Shown piece by piece: positions 55,470 through 63,238 of a DNA stretch of 64,000 bases. Location of the stretch: the NCBI RefSeq assembly GCF_026239695.1, contig NZ_JAPIVS010000009.1:157236-221235 (forward strand), in the 5' to 3' direction. Position numbers and translations under genes: made by a program. The notes beneath the pieces were generated by a model. The model did no database searches and was not told the DNA's origin. It saw only the letters and a program-made list of their open reading frames with translations. Source of the stretch: Pedobacter sp. MC2016-15. Its GTDB lineage: Bacteria; Bacteroidota; Bacteroidia; Sphingobacteriales; Sphingobacteriaceae. Every line of letters begins with the position of its first letter. Position 1 is the stretch's first letter.

Positions 55470-56417
55470 ATGAAGAAAAAAATTTATATCGCTGGTGCTG
55501 GTGGGATGCTTGGTGAGGCTTTCTATCGTGTTTTCAAAAATGAGTATGACATCAAGTGCACAGATAAGGATGTAAATGAAGACTGGTTAAGTTTTCTTGA
55601 CTTCAGGGATTTTAAACATTACAAGGACGATGTAACGGCTTTTAAGCCAGATTATCTTTTCCATCTCGGTGCCTATACCGACCTGGAATTCTGCGAAAAC
55701 AACATTGATGAAACGTATCTCACCAATACGACAGCTGTTGAAAATGCAGTGATGATCGCCAATGAATTACAAATACCTATTTTATATATCAGTACTGCCG
55801 GAATTTTTGATGGTACAAAGGATTTTTATGATGACTGGGATGAACCTAATCCGCTTGGTCATTATGCACGCTCCAAATACATGGGCGAACGTTATGTTCG
55901 TGAAAATGCGGAGAGATCTATCATCTGCCGTGCCGGTTGGATGATGGGAGGTGGTCCTAAAAAAGATAAGAAATTTATCAATAAACTGATCAAACAACTT
56001 GCAGCAGGAAACAGGAACCTGCATATTGTGAACGATAAGGATGGTACACCTACCTTCACTGTTGACTTCGCCAAAAACGTGAAAGCGCTTTTCGAAAATG
56101 AGTATTGGGGATTATACAACCTGGTATGCAACGGAGAGACTAGCAGGAGAGAAGTTGCCGAAGAATTGGTATCTATCCTTGGTTTAACGGATGAGGTAAC
56201 CTTCCATGAAGTAACTTCAGACTATTTCAAAGACACTTATTTCGCACCGCGTCCTCCATCGGAACGTTTGATCAATAAAAAGCTTGATCTCAGGAACCTG
56301 AATATGATGCGCGAGTGGAAAGTGGCACTCAATGAATACATTTCTGATTATTTCGGAGAATTCGTAAAAGAGAACTTCCCTTCTAAAGATGATATCCTGA
56401 TTCAGGAAAGCGCTTAA
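55470..56417 (+). CDS. RmlD-like sugar-nucleotide reductase/epimerase (SDR)
   Basis: 315-aa SDR. The ATG at 55470 is used instead of an in-frame TTG at 55455. GAGGMLGEAFYRV is the nucleotide motif, ISTAGIFDG and HYARSKYMGERYV give the catalytic Ser/Thr and Tyr-x3-Lys, RAGWMMGGG and TPTFTVDFAKNV match RmlD. The C-terminus (RPPSERLINKKLDLRN) resembles RmlD too. Whether it makes dTDP-rhamnose or another deoxysugar is open; rfbD at 9310 is the better RmlD. Paired with the GT4 9 bp downstream. Confidence 0.75.
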   Translation: MKKKIYIAGAGGMLGEAFYRVFKNEYDIKCTDKDVNEDWLSFLDFRDFKHYKDDVTAFKPDYLFHLGAYTDLEFCENNIDETYLTNTTAVENAVMIANELQIPILYISTAGIFDGTKDFYDDWDEPNPLGHYARSKYMGERYVRENAERSIICRAGWMMGGGPKKDKKFINKLIKQLAAGNRNLHIVNDKDGTPTFTVDFAKNVKALFENEYWGLYNLVCNGETSRREVAEELVSILGLTDEVTFHEVTSDYFKDTYFAPRPPSERLINKKLDLRNLNMMREWKVALNEYISDYFGEFVKENFPSKDDILIQESA

Positions 56418-56426
56418 TCTTTTAAC

Positions 56427-57530
56427 ATGCGTATTGCTGCTTTTGGTTTCCGGTCTATACCGCCTGCAAAGGGTGCTGCCGGAGCTGACAAATTTGCTAT
56501 GGAACTTTTTCCCAGGCTGGTTGCCAGGGGACATAGCGTTGTTGCCTACAACAGAAGATATCCCGATGTCTTTGTAGATGTAAAGGAATACAAAGGTGTT
56601 CAGATTAAGACCATCAAGACTATCCAACGCAGCGGATTTGACACGCTTTTACATTCTTTTAAAGCTACCTGCGACATTATTTTCAGAAATACAGCAGATG
56701 TAGTCCATATTCAAAATGGAGGCAACAGTATTTGGGCTTTGCCATTGCGTCTGTTTGGAAAGAAGGTTTTTATCAGTCAGGATGGTGTAGACTGGAAACG
56801 TGATAAATGGACATGGTACGCCAAGCTGTATCTCCAGATCTCGGCATATATTACTGCTTATTTTCCCAACGAAGTTATATTTGATAACGTGATCGCAAAG
56901 AAACTCTTTGAAGACCGTTTCAATAAAAAGTTTGCTTTTATTCCTTTTGGAAGCGAAATCGCGCCATGGCCAGAAAATACTGATATTCTGGACCGCCTGA
57001 ATCTTAAAAAAGGAGAGTATTTTCTTTTTGTGGGCAGGTTTATACCAGATAAGGGATTACACTATTTGCTACCAGCTTTTACTGGTTCGCTGAGCAATAA
57101 GAAATTAGTGCTCATTGGTGGTTCTCCGAATCCTTCACCTTATGAACAGGAACTGATTGATATGTCTAATGGCAATGTGATCTTCCCTGGATTTGTTTAT
57201 GGCGATGAGACCAATACACTTTTCAAAAATGCATATTGTTATATTCAGCCTTCTGATGTAGAGGGGCTATCTCCAGTGGTGCTTACCGTTATGGGATTGG
57301 GTGTTCCTTTGATCGTCAGTGATATCGAAGAAAATGAATATGCTGTGCTGGAGACCGCCCGTAAGTTCAAAAAGGGGAATATTGCTTCGCTAACCGAGGA
57401 GATCAATTTTGCAGAACAGAACTATCCTGAAATGCAGCGCCTGGCCGTTCTTGCTCAGGAACGCGCATTAACTGTATTCAATTGGGAGAGTGTTGCTGAT
57501 GAGCATATCCGGGTTTTCAAAGAATCTTAA
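56427..57530 (+). CDS. glycosyltransferase family 4
   Basis: 367-aa GT-B enzyme. MRIAAFGFRSIPPAKGAAGA is the N-terminal acceptor loop of a DUF1972-like class often found near deoxysugar genes. DVVHIQNGGNS follows. FVGRFIPDKGLHYLLPA and QPSDVEGLSPVVLTVMGLGVP form the donor site. Probably cotranscribed with the RmlD-like SDR, and a deoxyhexose donor is a guess from that pairing. A 658-bp gap follows. Confidence 0.85.
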   Translation: MRIAAFGFRSIPPAKGAAGADKFAMELFPRLVARGHSVVAYNRRYPDVFVDVKEYKGVQIKTIKTIQRSGFDTLLHSFKATCDIIFRNTADVVHIQNGGNSIWALPLRLFGKKVFISQDGVDWKRDKWTWYAKLYLQISAYITAYFPNEVIFDNVIAKKLFEDRFNKKFAFIPFGSEIAPWPENTDILDRLNLKKGEYFLFVGRFIPDKGLHYLLPAFTGSLSNKKLVLIGGSPNPSPYEQELIDMSNGNVIFPGFVYGDETNTLFKNAYCYIQPSDVEGLSPVVLTVMGLGVPLIVSDIEENEYAVLETARKFKKGNIASLTEEINFAEQNYPEMQRLAVLAQERALTVFNWESVADEHIRVFKES

Positions 57531-57625
57531 TTAAATATCTGCACATCGTTCAGAATAAAACTCATCCTTACGAAGGTAATTACTTCTTCTCTATCATGAG
57601 ATCTTTATGTAATTTAATTTCTCTA

Positions 57626-57656
57626 TTGTTTAATTAAATCTTTGTGATTACATTTG
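57626..57656 (+). promoter_or_regulatory. candidate Bacteroidota promoter upstream of structured RNA
   Basis: TTG at 57626-57628, a 20-bp spacer and TACATTTG at 57649-57656 fit the Bacteroidota -33/-7 pattern. Transcription would begin near 57663, about 80 bases before the structured element, and could continue into the HEPN gene. Confidence 0.4.
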
Positions 57657-57742
57657 TTTTGTAAAACTAAAGCATATGTAATTATTTATTAAACAACATA
57701 AATTTATTATTACATCTCAAAAATATTGAGGTGTTCTATTTA

Positions 57743-57941
57743 AGAACCTAGTCTAGGCAAATGTGGAAATTTCAGGACACGGGTAATAAGTAGGGCACCG
57801 GGTTCCTATATTTGCAAATATAGGTCCGGCGCAGCTTATTGTAGTGTCCTGAATAGTTTACTATTCCCCGCTTCCACCGGGTAAGTCTAGACTACGAGAA
57901 CTGTCGCCGGATCTATATCTTCAGTTCTTGTACATGGTTCT
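57743..57941 (+). ncRNA. structured RNA element, 6S-like architecture
   Basis: About 199 bases that fold into nested stems. Outer stem 57743-57748/57936-57941; stem 57749-57756/57887-57894 (TAGTCTAG/CTAGACTA); asymmetric bubble of 14 and 33 bases, the longer strand with its own small hairpins (CCCG/CGGG and AATAG/CTATT); inner 10-bp stem 57771-57780/57844-57853 (TTCAGGACAC/GTGTCCTGAA); then AATAAG/CTTATT, GC-CCGG/CCGG-GC and a 20-base perfect palindrome at 57805-57824. A side hairpin sits at 57895-57903/57922-57930. Closing stem, central bubble and long imperfect hairpin are the plan of 6S RNA. Strand is uncertain; a 5'-leader regulatory element is the alternative. Confidence 0.5.
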
Positions 57942-57962
57942 ATTGAATATTTAAATCAATAG

Positions 57963-58188
57963 CATCCAATGAAGAAGAACTTAGAAATAACCGCCATACC
58001 AATTCCTTTCCTCAGCATTCCTGTTCAGCAATTCTATTTCCTGAAGCCACCTGATTGATTATTGCCTTTTCTGACCGCTTGATTTCCTGTCAGGTGATCA
58101 TTCTTATTGTATTCCCATTATCTAATTTCTGATAGCCTTTAACGATGAAAATACTCGTTATGGCCGCGCTTTGACCAAATCTAAAACC
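57963..58188. other. leader between structured RNA and HEPN gene
   Basis: Holds a 29-codon ORF (ATG 57969, TGA 58056-58058; starts MKKNLEITAIPIPFLSIP) without visible ribosome site, and a 7-bp inverted repeat CACCTGA/TCAGGTG (58048-58054/58090-58096). On the minus strand TTTG-N20-TAGATTTG (58207 to 58176) resembles a leftward promoter. None is strongly supported. Confidence 0.25.
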
Positions 58189-59085
58189 ATGAATACCGAA
58201 CTGCAAATAAATCATCAACATCCTCAGGAACATTTCTCTGCATTTATCAAAGTACTCGCTGAAAAGTTTAAGCCGCTATACATCTACTGTTTTGGAAAGA
58301 TCTTTGAATCGAGCAGCAAAGAGGGCTGCTTCATTGATAGTGCTGCGCAGCAACATTGCAGGTATTACCTGTTGATGATCTTAGAAAATGAAACTAGAAT
58401 TGAACATCATGTGCAGGATTATGTCAATGAACATTTCCGTCATGGAATGATTACTATCCTGGTACATGGGAAAGATGCGGTCAGGGAAGAGATTAATGCG
58501 AACAACAGGTTTTTTATCACAGTCTCCAATTGTGGTGAATTATTATACTGCTCTGACCGTATGCTGAAGTCTTTCCAGGTGCCCGGTTATGTTCCTACAC
58601 GTGCTGCAGCAAAAGCAAGCAAACATTTCAGCCATCATCTCACCTTAGCTTCAGGTTTTCAGGAAAGCGCAAAAGAGTGCCTCAGAACGAGTAAGTATCA
58701 TCTATGCATATTCATGCTTCATCAGGTGGTTGAACAATGCTGTATCGCTTTAATTGGTGTTCATATCTCTTACAAGGCAGATATCCATAATTTAAGACGA
58801 TTGCTTCACCTTTGTGATATCTTTTCTCCGGAACTTTCCCGGGTTTTTCTAAATGAAGCTGAAGAGGGTAGGAGGTTGTTTGAACTGATCCTGAGGAGTT
58901 ATTCTGCCGCGCGTTACATGGATGATTTTATTGTAACGCAGTCCGATGCGGAAAAGTTATACAGCCAGGTTTTTGCTTTCCTGGAAATGACTGAGGTTTT
59001 ATGTGTGGATAAGATTGCTGGGTTGGAGGTAGAGGCAGAAGATTATAAAAAGCTTAGGATTGGAAATATGTCAAATGAAGTTTAG
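58189..59085 (+). CDS. HEPN-domain protein with nucleotidyltransferase-like N-terminus
   Basis: 298 aa from the ATG at 58189 (TTG at 58171 less likely). The C-terminal half is a HEPN-type helical domain: SAKECLRTSKYHLCIFMLHQVVEQCC, then HNLRRLLHLCDIF and RSYSAARYMDDFIV, close to the HEPN RxxxxH region (RSYSAARY). The N-terminal half resembles a minimal nucleotidyltransferase, but the GSxxxxD-type motif (YCFGKIFESS) is not intact. HEPN proteins often act as RNases in toxin or defence contexts; a housekeeping role is equally possible. Stand-alone gene; a hairpin follows. Confidence 0.7.
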   Translation: MNTELQINHQHPQEHFSAFIKVLAEKFKPLYIYCFGKIFESSSKEGCFIDSAAQQHCRYYLLMILENETRIEHHVQDYVNEHFRHGMITILVHGKDAVREEINANNRFFITVSNCGELLYCSDRMLKSFQVPGYVPTRAAAKASKHFSHHLTLASGFQESAKECLRTSKYHLCIFMLHQVVEQCCIALIGVHISYKADIHNLRRLLHLCDIFSPELSRVFLNEAEEGRRLFELILRSYSAARYMDDFIVTQSDAEKLYSQVFAFLEMTEVLCVDKIAGLEVEAEDYKKLRIGNMSNEV

Positions 59086-59130
59086 TTGAACACATTTTTC
59101 TTTAAATGGGTGGATATGATAATACTTACG

Positions 59131-59160
59131 GCAGAAAGCGTACAAGCGGGCGCTTTCTGC
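59131..59160. terminator. bidirectional hairpin terminator
   Basis: GCAGAAAGCG (59131-59140) pairs perfectly with CGCTTTCTGC (59151-59160), ten-base loop. It lies between the HEPN stop and the end of the leftward 59-aa gene. AT-rich flanks, short U run. Confidence 0.7.
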
Positions 59161-59188
59161 TATAATTATTAAAATATCTTGGGAGACC

Positions 59189-59368
59189 TTAGCTCTTGTT
59201 CGCAGCCTTTTCAGCTAACTTTTGATTGATGATTTTAAGATCTTCTTTTGCAGCAGCAAGTTTTTCAGGAAATAGTGTTCTTCCTCTGAGTTCTGATAAA
59301 ACTAAAGCTGCTAATTCAGATTCTGGCATTTGCCATAGATTGTCTTTATTTAAGCCTCTATTTTTCAT
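59189..59368 (-). CDS. 59-aa small protein beside the DUF6934-like gene
   Basis: Hand-translated: ATG 59368-59366, TAA 59191-59189. Begins MKNRGLNKDNLWQMPESELA, continues with a mostly helical, Leu/Glu/Lys-rich stretch and ends KLAEKAANKS. It follows the 177-aa gene after only 9 bp, so they form a two-gene unit. No family known to me. Small acidic/basic helical partner of a larger gene fits an antitoxin-like or regulatory role, but nothing proves it. Confidence 0.55.
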   Translation of the reverse strand: MKNRGLNKDNLWQMPESELAALVLSELRGRTLFPEKLAAAKEDLKIINQKLAEKAANKS

Positions 59369-59377
59369 AGTATAAAA

Positions 59378-59911
59378 TTAATTCTTTTTCTGGATAAAAA
59401 CAATATCATATCTTTTGTACCTTTCAAATGGTTCGACGATTCCATCTTGAGAACCGAAAAAGTCGAAATCTTCTTGTAATTGGTAATAATTAGCACTTAC
59501 ATACCCACTATAAATCTTTATTCTTCTGTTATAATTTTTGCACAATTCGATGCTGTCACAGTTTTTAGTACATGAATTTTTACAGTTTTCAAGAAATTCA
59601 CTACTGCTATCACTACCTCTAATCATTAGTGTGTGATTAGGATAATGTTTGAAAAACAGTGGTATGGTATTTAAAACGGTGTTGAGAACGAGATATGCAT
59701 CGCCATTAAGTGTATTCGCGTCATCGTGTATCTTCCCGCTATCTGCGTCATAATCTCCAAGAGCAAGATTAAAAGTCTCTCTGCCATTAATTTGACCAAC
59801 ATAATCATAGTCAATTATCTTTACGATGCTTTTTTGACCATGACTGAAAAATACAAATCTGAGTCTGAATTTTGAATGTTCTTCAGTGACGGTATAACTG
59901 CGTTTCCCCAT
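59378..59911 (-). CDS. DUF6934-like protein of unknown function
   Basis: 177-aa soluble protein. Begins MGKRSYTVTEEHSKFRLRFVFFSHG, has FNLALGDYD and DDANTLNGDAYLVLNTV in the middle, and HYPNHTLMIRGSDSSS, four clustered Cys (ENCKNSCTKNCDSIELCKNY), and YDIVFIQKKN at the end. Overall like the DUF6934 family of Bacteroidota, known only as hypothetical; assignment from memory. No signal peptide or membrane segment. Operon with the 59-aa gene, separate from neighbours. Confidence 0.6.
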   Translation of the reverse strand: MGKRSYTVTEEHSKFRLRFVFFSHGQKSIVKIIDYDYVGQINGRETFNLALGDYDADSGKIHDDANTLNGDAYLVLNTVLNTIPLFFKHYPNHTLMIRGSDSSSEFLENCKNSCTKNCDSIELCKNYNRRIKIYSGYVSANYYQLQEDFDFFGSQDGIVEPFERYKRYDIVFIQKKN

Positions 59912-60452
59912 AAATAACTTAAGATGAAAACAAAGCTAATATATTGAAACTAAATTATCCAATAATTAAATACAAATATTTTTTATTTATCCTAGTTTCA
60001 TTCCGTATATTAGTAGTGAAATCATAATTCATGGCGTTCTGCCATAATTTCCCCATCCATTTAATCTTAGTTTGATTAGTCACGGACAAGTACTGGCTAG
60101 TACCTCGCTCGGAGGATGCTCGATATTACAGGGTTATTGCGATATATTAAATATATGTCTAAAACATACCTGAAACGGCATTGAAATGGGTTTTCTATGG
60201 GTTTAATATGGCTTCAATCCATATCAAACCCGTACCAAACCCGTAGAGAACCCCTAGTTAACCCGTTTTAATCATATTTAAAGGCTCTTTTTTATACATC
60301 AAAAGGACTGTTTTAAATAAGCTAAAGCACAAGTAATGTACGAGTTAGTACTACTTATTGTATAAAAAAAATGCATTTAGCTATTGCATCGTATTCTTTT
60401 TATGTTTAAATTAGTTCTACAATTATTTATTATTAACGTAAATCTTTTTTTT
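59912..60452. other. 541-bp non-coding gap with hairpins
   Basis: No gene is supported. It contains two small adjacent hairpins at 60090-60115 (GTACT-GGCT-AGTAC and CCTC/GAGG) and a long imperfect hairpin at 60188-60242. An AT-rich stretch precedes the DUF6266-like gene and probably holds its promoter. Confidence 0.6.
60188..60242. repeat. 55-base inverted repeat with GGGTTT/AAACCC units
   Basis: Two GGGTTT units (60188, 60199) face two AAACCC units (60226, 60237). The inner stem 60199-60211/60219-60231 pairs at 12 of 13 positions with a seven-base loop, and the outer arms pair partly. Further AACCC copies follow at about 60249 and 60260. It could be a dispersed repeat or an RNA hairpin in the leader of the next genes. 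Confidence 0.6.
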
Positions 60453-61106
60453 ATGGGAAAAGCAAACCTAAAAACATGGAACGGGGTAATAGGGAAAGTT
60501 GGGAATACAGTCACCTACATTAGAAAGGGTGTAGTAATTACACGTATTGTTGGTGAGATCACAAAAAAGGCTACAAAAGGCCAGACAAATAACCGAAAGA
60601 AAATCGCTTTCACAAACAAGTTTAATTCTCCGATTAATGGATTCATTCAGTTTGGATTAAAAGCTGAAGCAGAAAAGCTAAAAAAAATACCAAATGATCT
60701 GATGCTTTCTTACACCAGGAAAAGTATCGAAGGAGAATATCCCAAGCACAAAATTAATTTTAGTAAATTAATTTTTAGTAAAGGCGCGATTAAAGAAGCT
60801 CCCGGCTTAAAAGTCGAATTGATTGACATTGGACTAGAGTTCAGTTGGGATACAACAGCATCATCAAAAGATCGCCAAAGGAGGGATGACTGGTTGATGG
60901 TTATGGCCTATTTTCCAAAGCAGTTCGATGCACAGTATCTTACCCATGCCACCATGAGGTCTGAGGGGAAATATCAGTTTAAAATATCCAAAAACGATAA
61001 ACCTACCGTAATGGAAATATTTGTATCCTTCATGTCGGCTAATCAAAAAAATGTTTCTAACAGTGTCTACCTGGGACAATTAATTTTACCTGCTTACGAA
61101 GACTAG
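60453..61106 (+). CDS. DUF6266-like protein, copy 1
   Basis: 217 aa from the ATG at 60453 (an in-frame TTG at 60384 would add 23 hydrophobic residues). Begins MGKANLKTWNGVIGKVGNTV, with YIRKGVVITRIVG following, the N-terminal pattern (substrate-like GxxGKVG ... W/R) of a Bacteroidota family annotated DUF6266, of unknown function. The middle has ISFSKL-type strands and KDRQRRDDWLMVMAYFPKQ. The C-terminus ends in a beta-rich YLGQLILPAY. A paralogue follows after 11 bp. Assignment from memory. Confidence 0.65.
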   Translation: MGKANLKTWNGVIGKVGNTVTYIRKGVVITRIVGEITKKATKGQTNNRKKIAFTNKFNSPINGFIQFGLKAEAEKLKKIPNDLMLSYTRKSIEGEYPKHKINFSKLIFSKGAIKEAPGLKVELIDIGLEFSWDTTASSKDRQRRDDWLMVMAYFPKQFDAQYLTHATMRSEGKYQFKISKNDKPTVMEIFVSFMSANQKNVSNSVYLGQLILPAYED

Positions 61107-61117
61107 AATATTAGCTT

Positions 61118-61777
61118 ATGGCACATTATCAACCAGGGCCACTAGGTGAATTTCGTGGAGGGGTGGGCGGCATCATTGTTTACAGATGGCGACACCTCAA
61201 AATTGGACGATCAAGCCCCACAAAGAAAAAACGCAAAAAGAAAGGTAGCGAGTCCCAGCAAACACAACGATCCAGGCTGGGAGTCATATCTAGGTATTTA
61301 AGTAAATTCACTTTGGTGATTCGCGACGGCTTTCCCTCAAAGAGAATGAAGATGACCTCAATGAATGCTGCCGTGAAAGAGAACTATCATACTGCACTGG
61401 TAGGAGAGTTTCCAAATATTGAAGTTGCCGATGCTCTGATACAATTGAGTAAAGGATCCCTTGATCATATTTACCGTCCCACCCTGCATATCAGTGAAGA
61501 GGATATAGTCACTGTAAAATGGACAAACCCACAGCATCAGAAGTTGAATGTTGATGATGAAGATGTAGTCCACCTGGTTTTTTACAGCGATGAACTGCGT
61601 CGCAGGCAGATGTTTTACGATACCCAGGCAAAGCGGGCTGATGGTTTTATAGAGATGCCAGCATATGTTAGTTTCATGAAAGGGCAGGTGCATGCCTGGA
61701 TGTTTCTTGTATCCGTGGATGGCAAACGGGCTTCAAATTGCAGGTATCTCGGATCGTTTAGTTTTAACAAGAAATAG
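61118..61777 (+). CDS. DUF6266-like protein, copy 2
   Basis: 219 aa. Begins MAHYQPGPLGEFRGGVGGII, then VYRWRHLKIGRSSP, the same N-terminal plan as copy 1. A basic stretch KKKRKKKGSESQQ follows. Later FYSDELRRRQMFYDTQAKRADGF and ASNCRYLGSFSFNKK match the C-terminal part of the neighbour (SVYLGQLIL). Low overall identity to copy 1, so the duplication is old. Function unknown; no signal peptide. Confidence 0.65.
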   Translation: MAHYQPGPLGEFRGGVGGIIVYRWRHLKIGRSSPTKKKRKKKGSESQQTQRSRLGVISRYLSKFTLVIRDGFPSKRMKMTSMNAAVKENYHTALVGEFPNIEVADALIQLSKGSLDHIYRPTLHISEEDIVTVKWTNPQHQKLNVDDEDVVHLVFYSDELRRRQMFYDTQAKRADGFIEMPAYVSFMKGQVHAWMFLVSVDGKRASNCRYLGSFSFNKK

Positions 61778-61808
61778 CAGCTTGCGACATCATGATCTGT
61801 TTCAACTA

Positions 61809-62267
61809 TCAGATTAGGCGTGTGTCAACAGAAATTTTAGTGACATTTGTGATTTTTACCAAATCGTGATAGCCAGGGAATAATGGATCCAGCAAAATGT
61901 TATACTCGGATTGATTAACTGCAGACCTTACTTTAAACCCAAGTATTTTGTGATCTGATATTAGTTTATATCCTAGTCTTTTACAAGATAAGTTATCGGT
62001 TTTTAGCCAATCCTGCGGGTATTCTGATTCTGGAATTTCGAGGATCAGGTCTTCTTTGTCAATGTTGATCTCTAAAATATATAAATCGTCTGGTGTCTCC
62101 ATGACATCAAAGTGGACAAGGTTTTCAAGCATGGCAAGGGATGAATTTTCTGATGTGTACAGAAGGTAGATTCCCTTGTCATTCCATCTCCCGCCAGCGA
62201 GGAAAGCACCCATGCCAGATAAATCTTCAGTTTTCTTTTTAGATTTGACAATTCTATACACAAACAT
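61809..62267 (-). CDS. RES-domain toxin
   Basis: 152-aa RES-family protein, an NAD-degrading toxin type. MFVYRIVKSKKK begins with the conserved Tyr-Arg, GGRWNDKGIYLLYTSENSSLAMLENLVHF contains the RES signature Arg, Tyr, Glu and Ser residues, and the end is VKITNVTKISVDTRLI. It starts directly at the stop of the Xre-type antitoxin gene (TAG then ATG, no gap), the usual order of RES/Xre pairs. All expected residues appear, so the toxin seems intact. Confidence 0.85.
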   Translation of the reverse strand: MFVYRIVKSKKKTEDLSGMGAFLAGGRWNDKGIYLLYTSENSSLAMLENLVHFDVMETPDDLYILEINIDKEDLILEIPESEYPQDWLKTDNLSCKRLGYKLISDHKILGFKVRSAVNQSEYNILLDPLFPGYHDLVKITNVTKISVDTRLI

Positions 62268-62729
62268 CTATGAGTACACTCCTTCCTCAATTCTGGTTAA
62301 GACATCTTCGACCATTCCTATTCCTGTAGGAGTGGAGAATAGAGATAAGGGACTCTCGCCATGCAAGGCATTATTTGGTTTTGAAAGCCACCTTTGAACT
62401 TTTTCACGATCAATAAACACGTGGTAAGTATGTTCAAGTACTCTTGCAACTTCTATAACCAATGAAGATGTTCTCTTATCAAGCTTGTCTTCACCGGTTT
62501 TTCTTTCCAGAGTTTTGATTGAGATATTCAAAATATCCTCTACAAAATTCTTTTTCGTCATTCCTGTATAGCTAATTACTGATTCTGCTGCGGCTTTAGA
62601 TATACCTGATCTGGAGAGTAAAATAAGATCGTAATAATTTTTAATGGAATCATCCAACAAGAGCATATTTCCCAGGAGATCAGTCAATTCAGACGAGGAT
62701 GTTTTTTCAAGTACTTCCATATGCGACAT
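62268..62729 (-). CDS. Xre/MbcA/ParS-type antitoxin
   Basis: 153 aa from the ATG at 62729 (another Met at 62720). Central region VISYTGMTKKNFVEDILNISIKTLERK fits an Xre-like helix-turn-helix. The C-terminal toxin-binding domain is TYHVFIDREKVQRWLSKPNNALHGESPLSLFSTPTGIGMVEDVLTRIEEG, the typical MbcA/ParS ending (NxALxGxxPlxLl.T..G...V...L..IE.G). It neutralises the RES toxin and likely represses the operon. Confidence 0.88.
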   Translation of the reverse strand: MSHMEVLEKTSSSELTDLLGNMLLLDDSIKNYYDLILLSRSGISKAAAESVISYTGMTKKNFVEDILNISIKTLERKTGEDKLDKRTSSLVIEVARVLEHTYHVFIDREKVQRWLSKPNNALHGESPLSLFSTPTGIGMVEDVLTRIEEGVYS

Positions 62730-62794
62730 TTTTACACAATTTACGGAATATTGTCGGTAACTGCAAATTCTCTGGGTGATAATCAAAGGCTAAG

Positions 62795-62826
62795 TGAACA
62801 TTTTTCCCGCATATGTTCATTTTTTT
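62795..62826. promoter_or_regulatory. inverted repeat with T run (operator or terminator)
   Basis: TGAACAT (62795-62801) and ATGTTCA (62813-62819) form a 7-bp stem with an 11-base loop, followed on the plus strand by seven T. It may be the operator of the antitoxin, whose start is 66 bp away, or a weak plus-strand terminator. Confidence 0.4.
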
Positions 62827-62926
62827 AGAAAAAATGGACACGTTAGTGTTTTCATATCAGCTTACCGTTTAAGCGTTATCGCACGCTTTATTTTTCCATT
62901 TTGTCAACTCATTGAAATATATTATA

Positions 62927-62942
62927 TTTATATGCATATAAA
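62927..62942. promoter_or_regulatory. 16-bp perfect palindrome, candidate HipB operator
   Basis: TTTATATGCATATAAA is a perfect palindrome 78 bp before the hipB start at 63020. The core ATGCATATAA occurs again at 63011-63020, overlapping the hipB start codon region. Two such sites fit HipB autoregulation. Confidence 0.45.
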
Positions 62943-63019
62943 AATCATGAACTGTCCGGTTTTATATCTACTTGCGTATATTTTTTCTATATTTAAATTA
63001 ACAGATGTAAATGCATATA

Positions 63020-63238
63020 ATGAAAGGTTTAGCTCAATTTGTGAAAGAAAAGAGAAAACTTGCTGGATTAACCCAGGAGGAATTTGCTGAGCGTGCTGGT
63101 GTGGCGCTTACGGTTGTCCGCAAGATTGAACAAGGAAAGAAAACGCTAAACTTATCTAGCGTAAATCAGGTATTGCTCATGTTCGGAAGTGTACTTGCTC
63201 CTGTCAGCACAAGGGAAATAGAAACGGAGGCATCATGA
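63020..63238 (+). CDS. hipB: HipB-like antitoxin / Xre regulator
   Basis: 72-aa DNA-binding protein from the ATG at 63020 (ATG at 63011 would add three residues). Helix-turn-helix: LAGLTQEEFAERAGVALTVVRKIEQGKKTL. Short C-terminal VLAPV beta-edge typical of HipB in dimer formation. Overlaps the next ORF by 4 bp (ATGA). It belongs to a hip module but the kinase is missing downstream, so it may now act only as a repressor. Confidence 0.8.
   Translation: MKGLAQFVKEKRKLAGLTQEEFAERAGVALTVVRKIEQGKKTLNLSSVNQVLLMFGSVLAPVSTREIETEAS

Noticed and set aside
57743..57941. tmRNA, RNase P RNA or SRP RNA
   Set aside because: No tag-peptide frame ending in Ala-Ala, no RNase P core sequence and no SRP GGAA/GCAG loop pattern could be seen.
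60188..60242. CRISPR-like repeats
   Set aside because: Units are only six bases, in inverted orientation, with no regular spacers and no cas genes.
62794..63090. 98-aa plus-strand ORF
   Set aside because: Overlaps the hipB start in another frame, hydrophobic low-complexity product, and the stretch contains regulatory palindromes instead.
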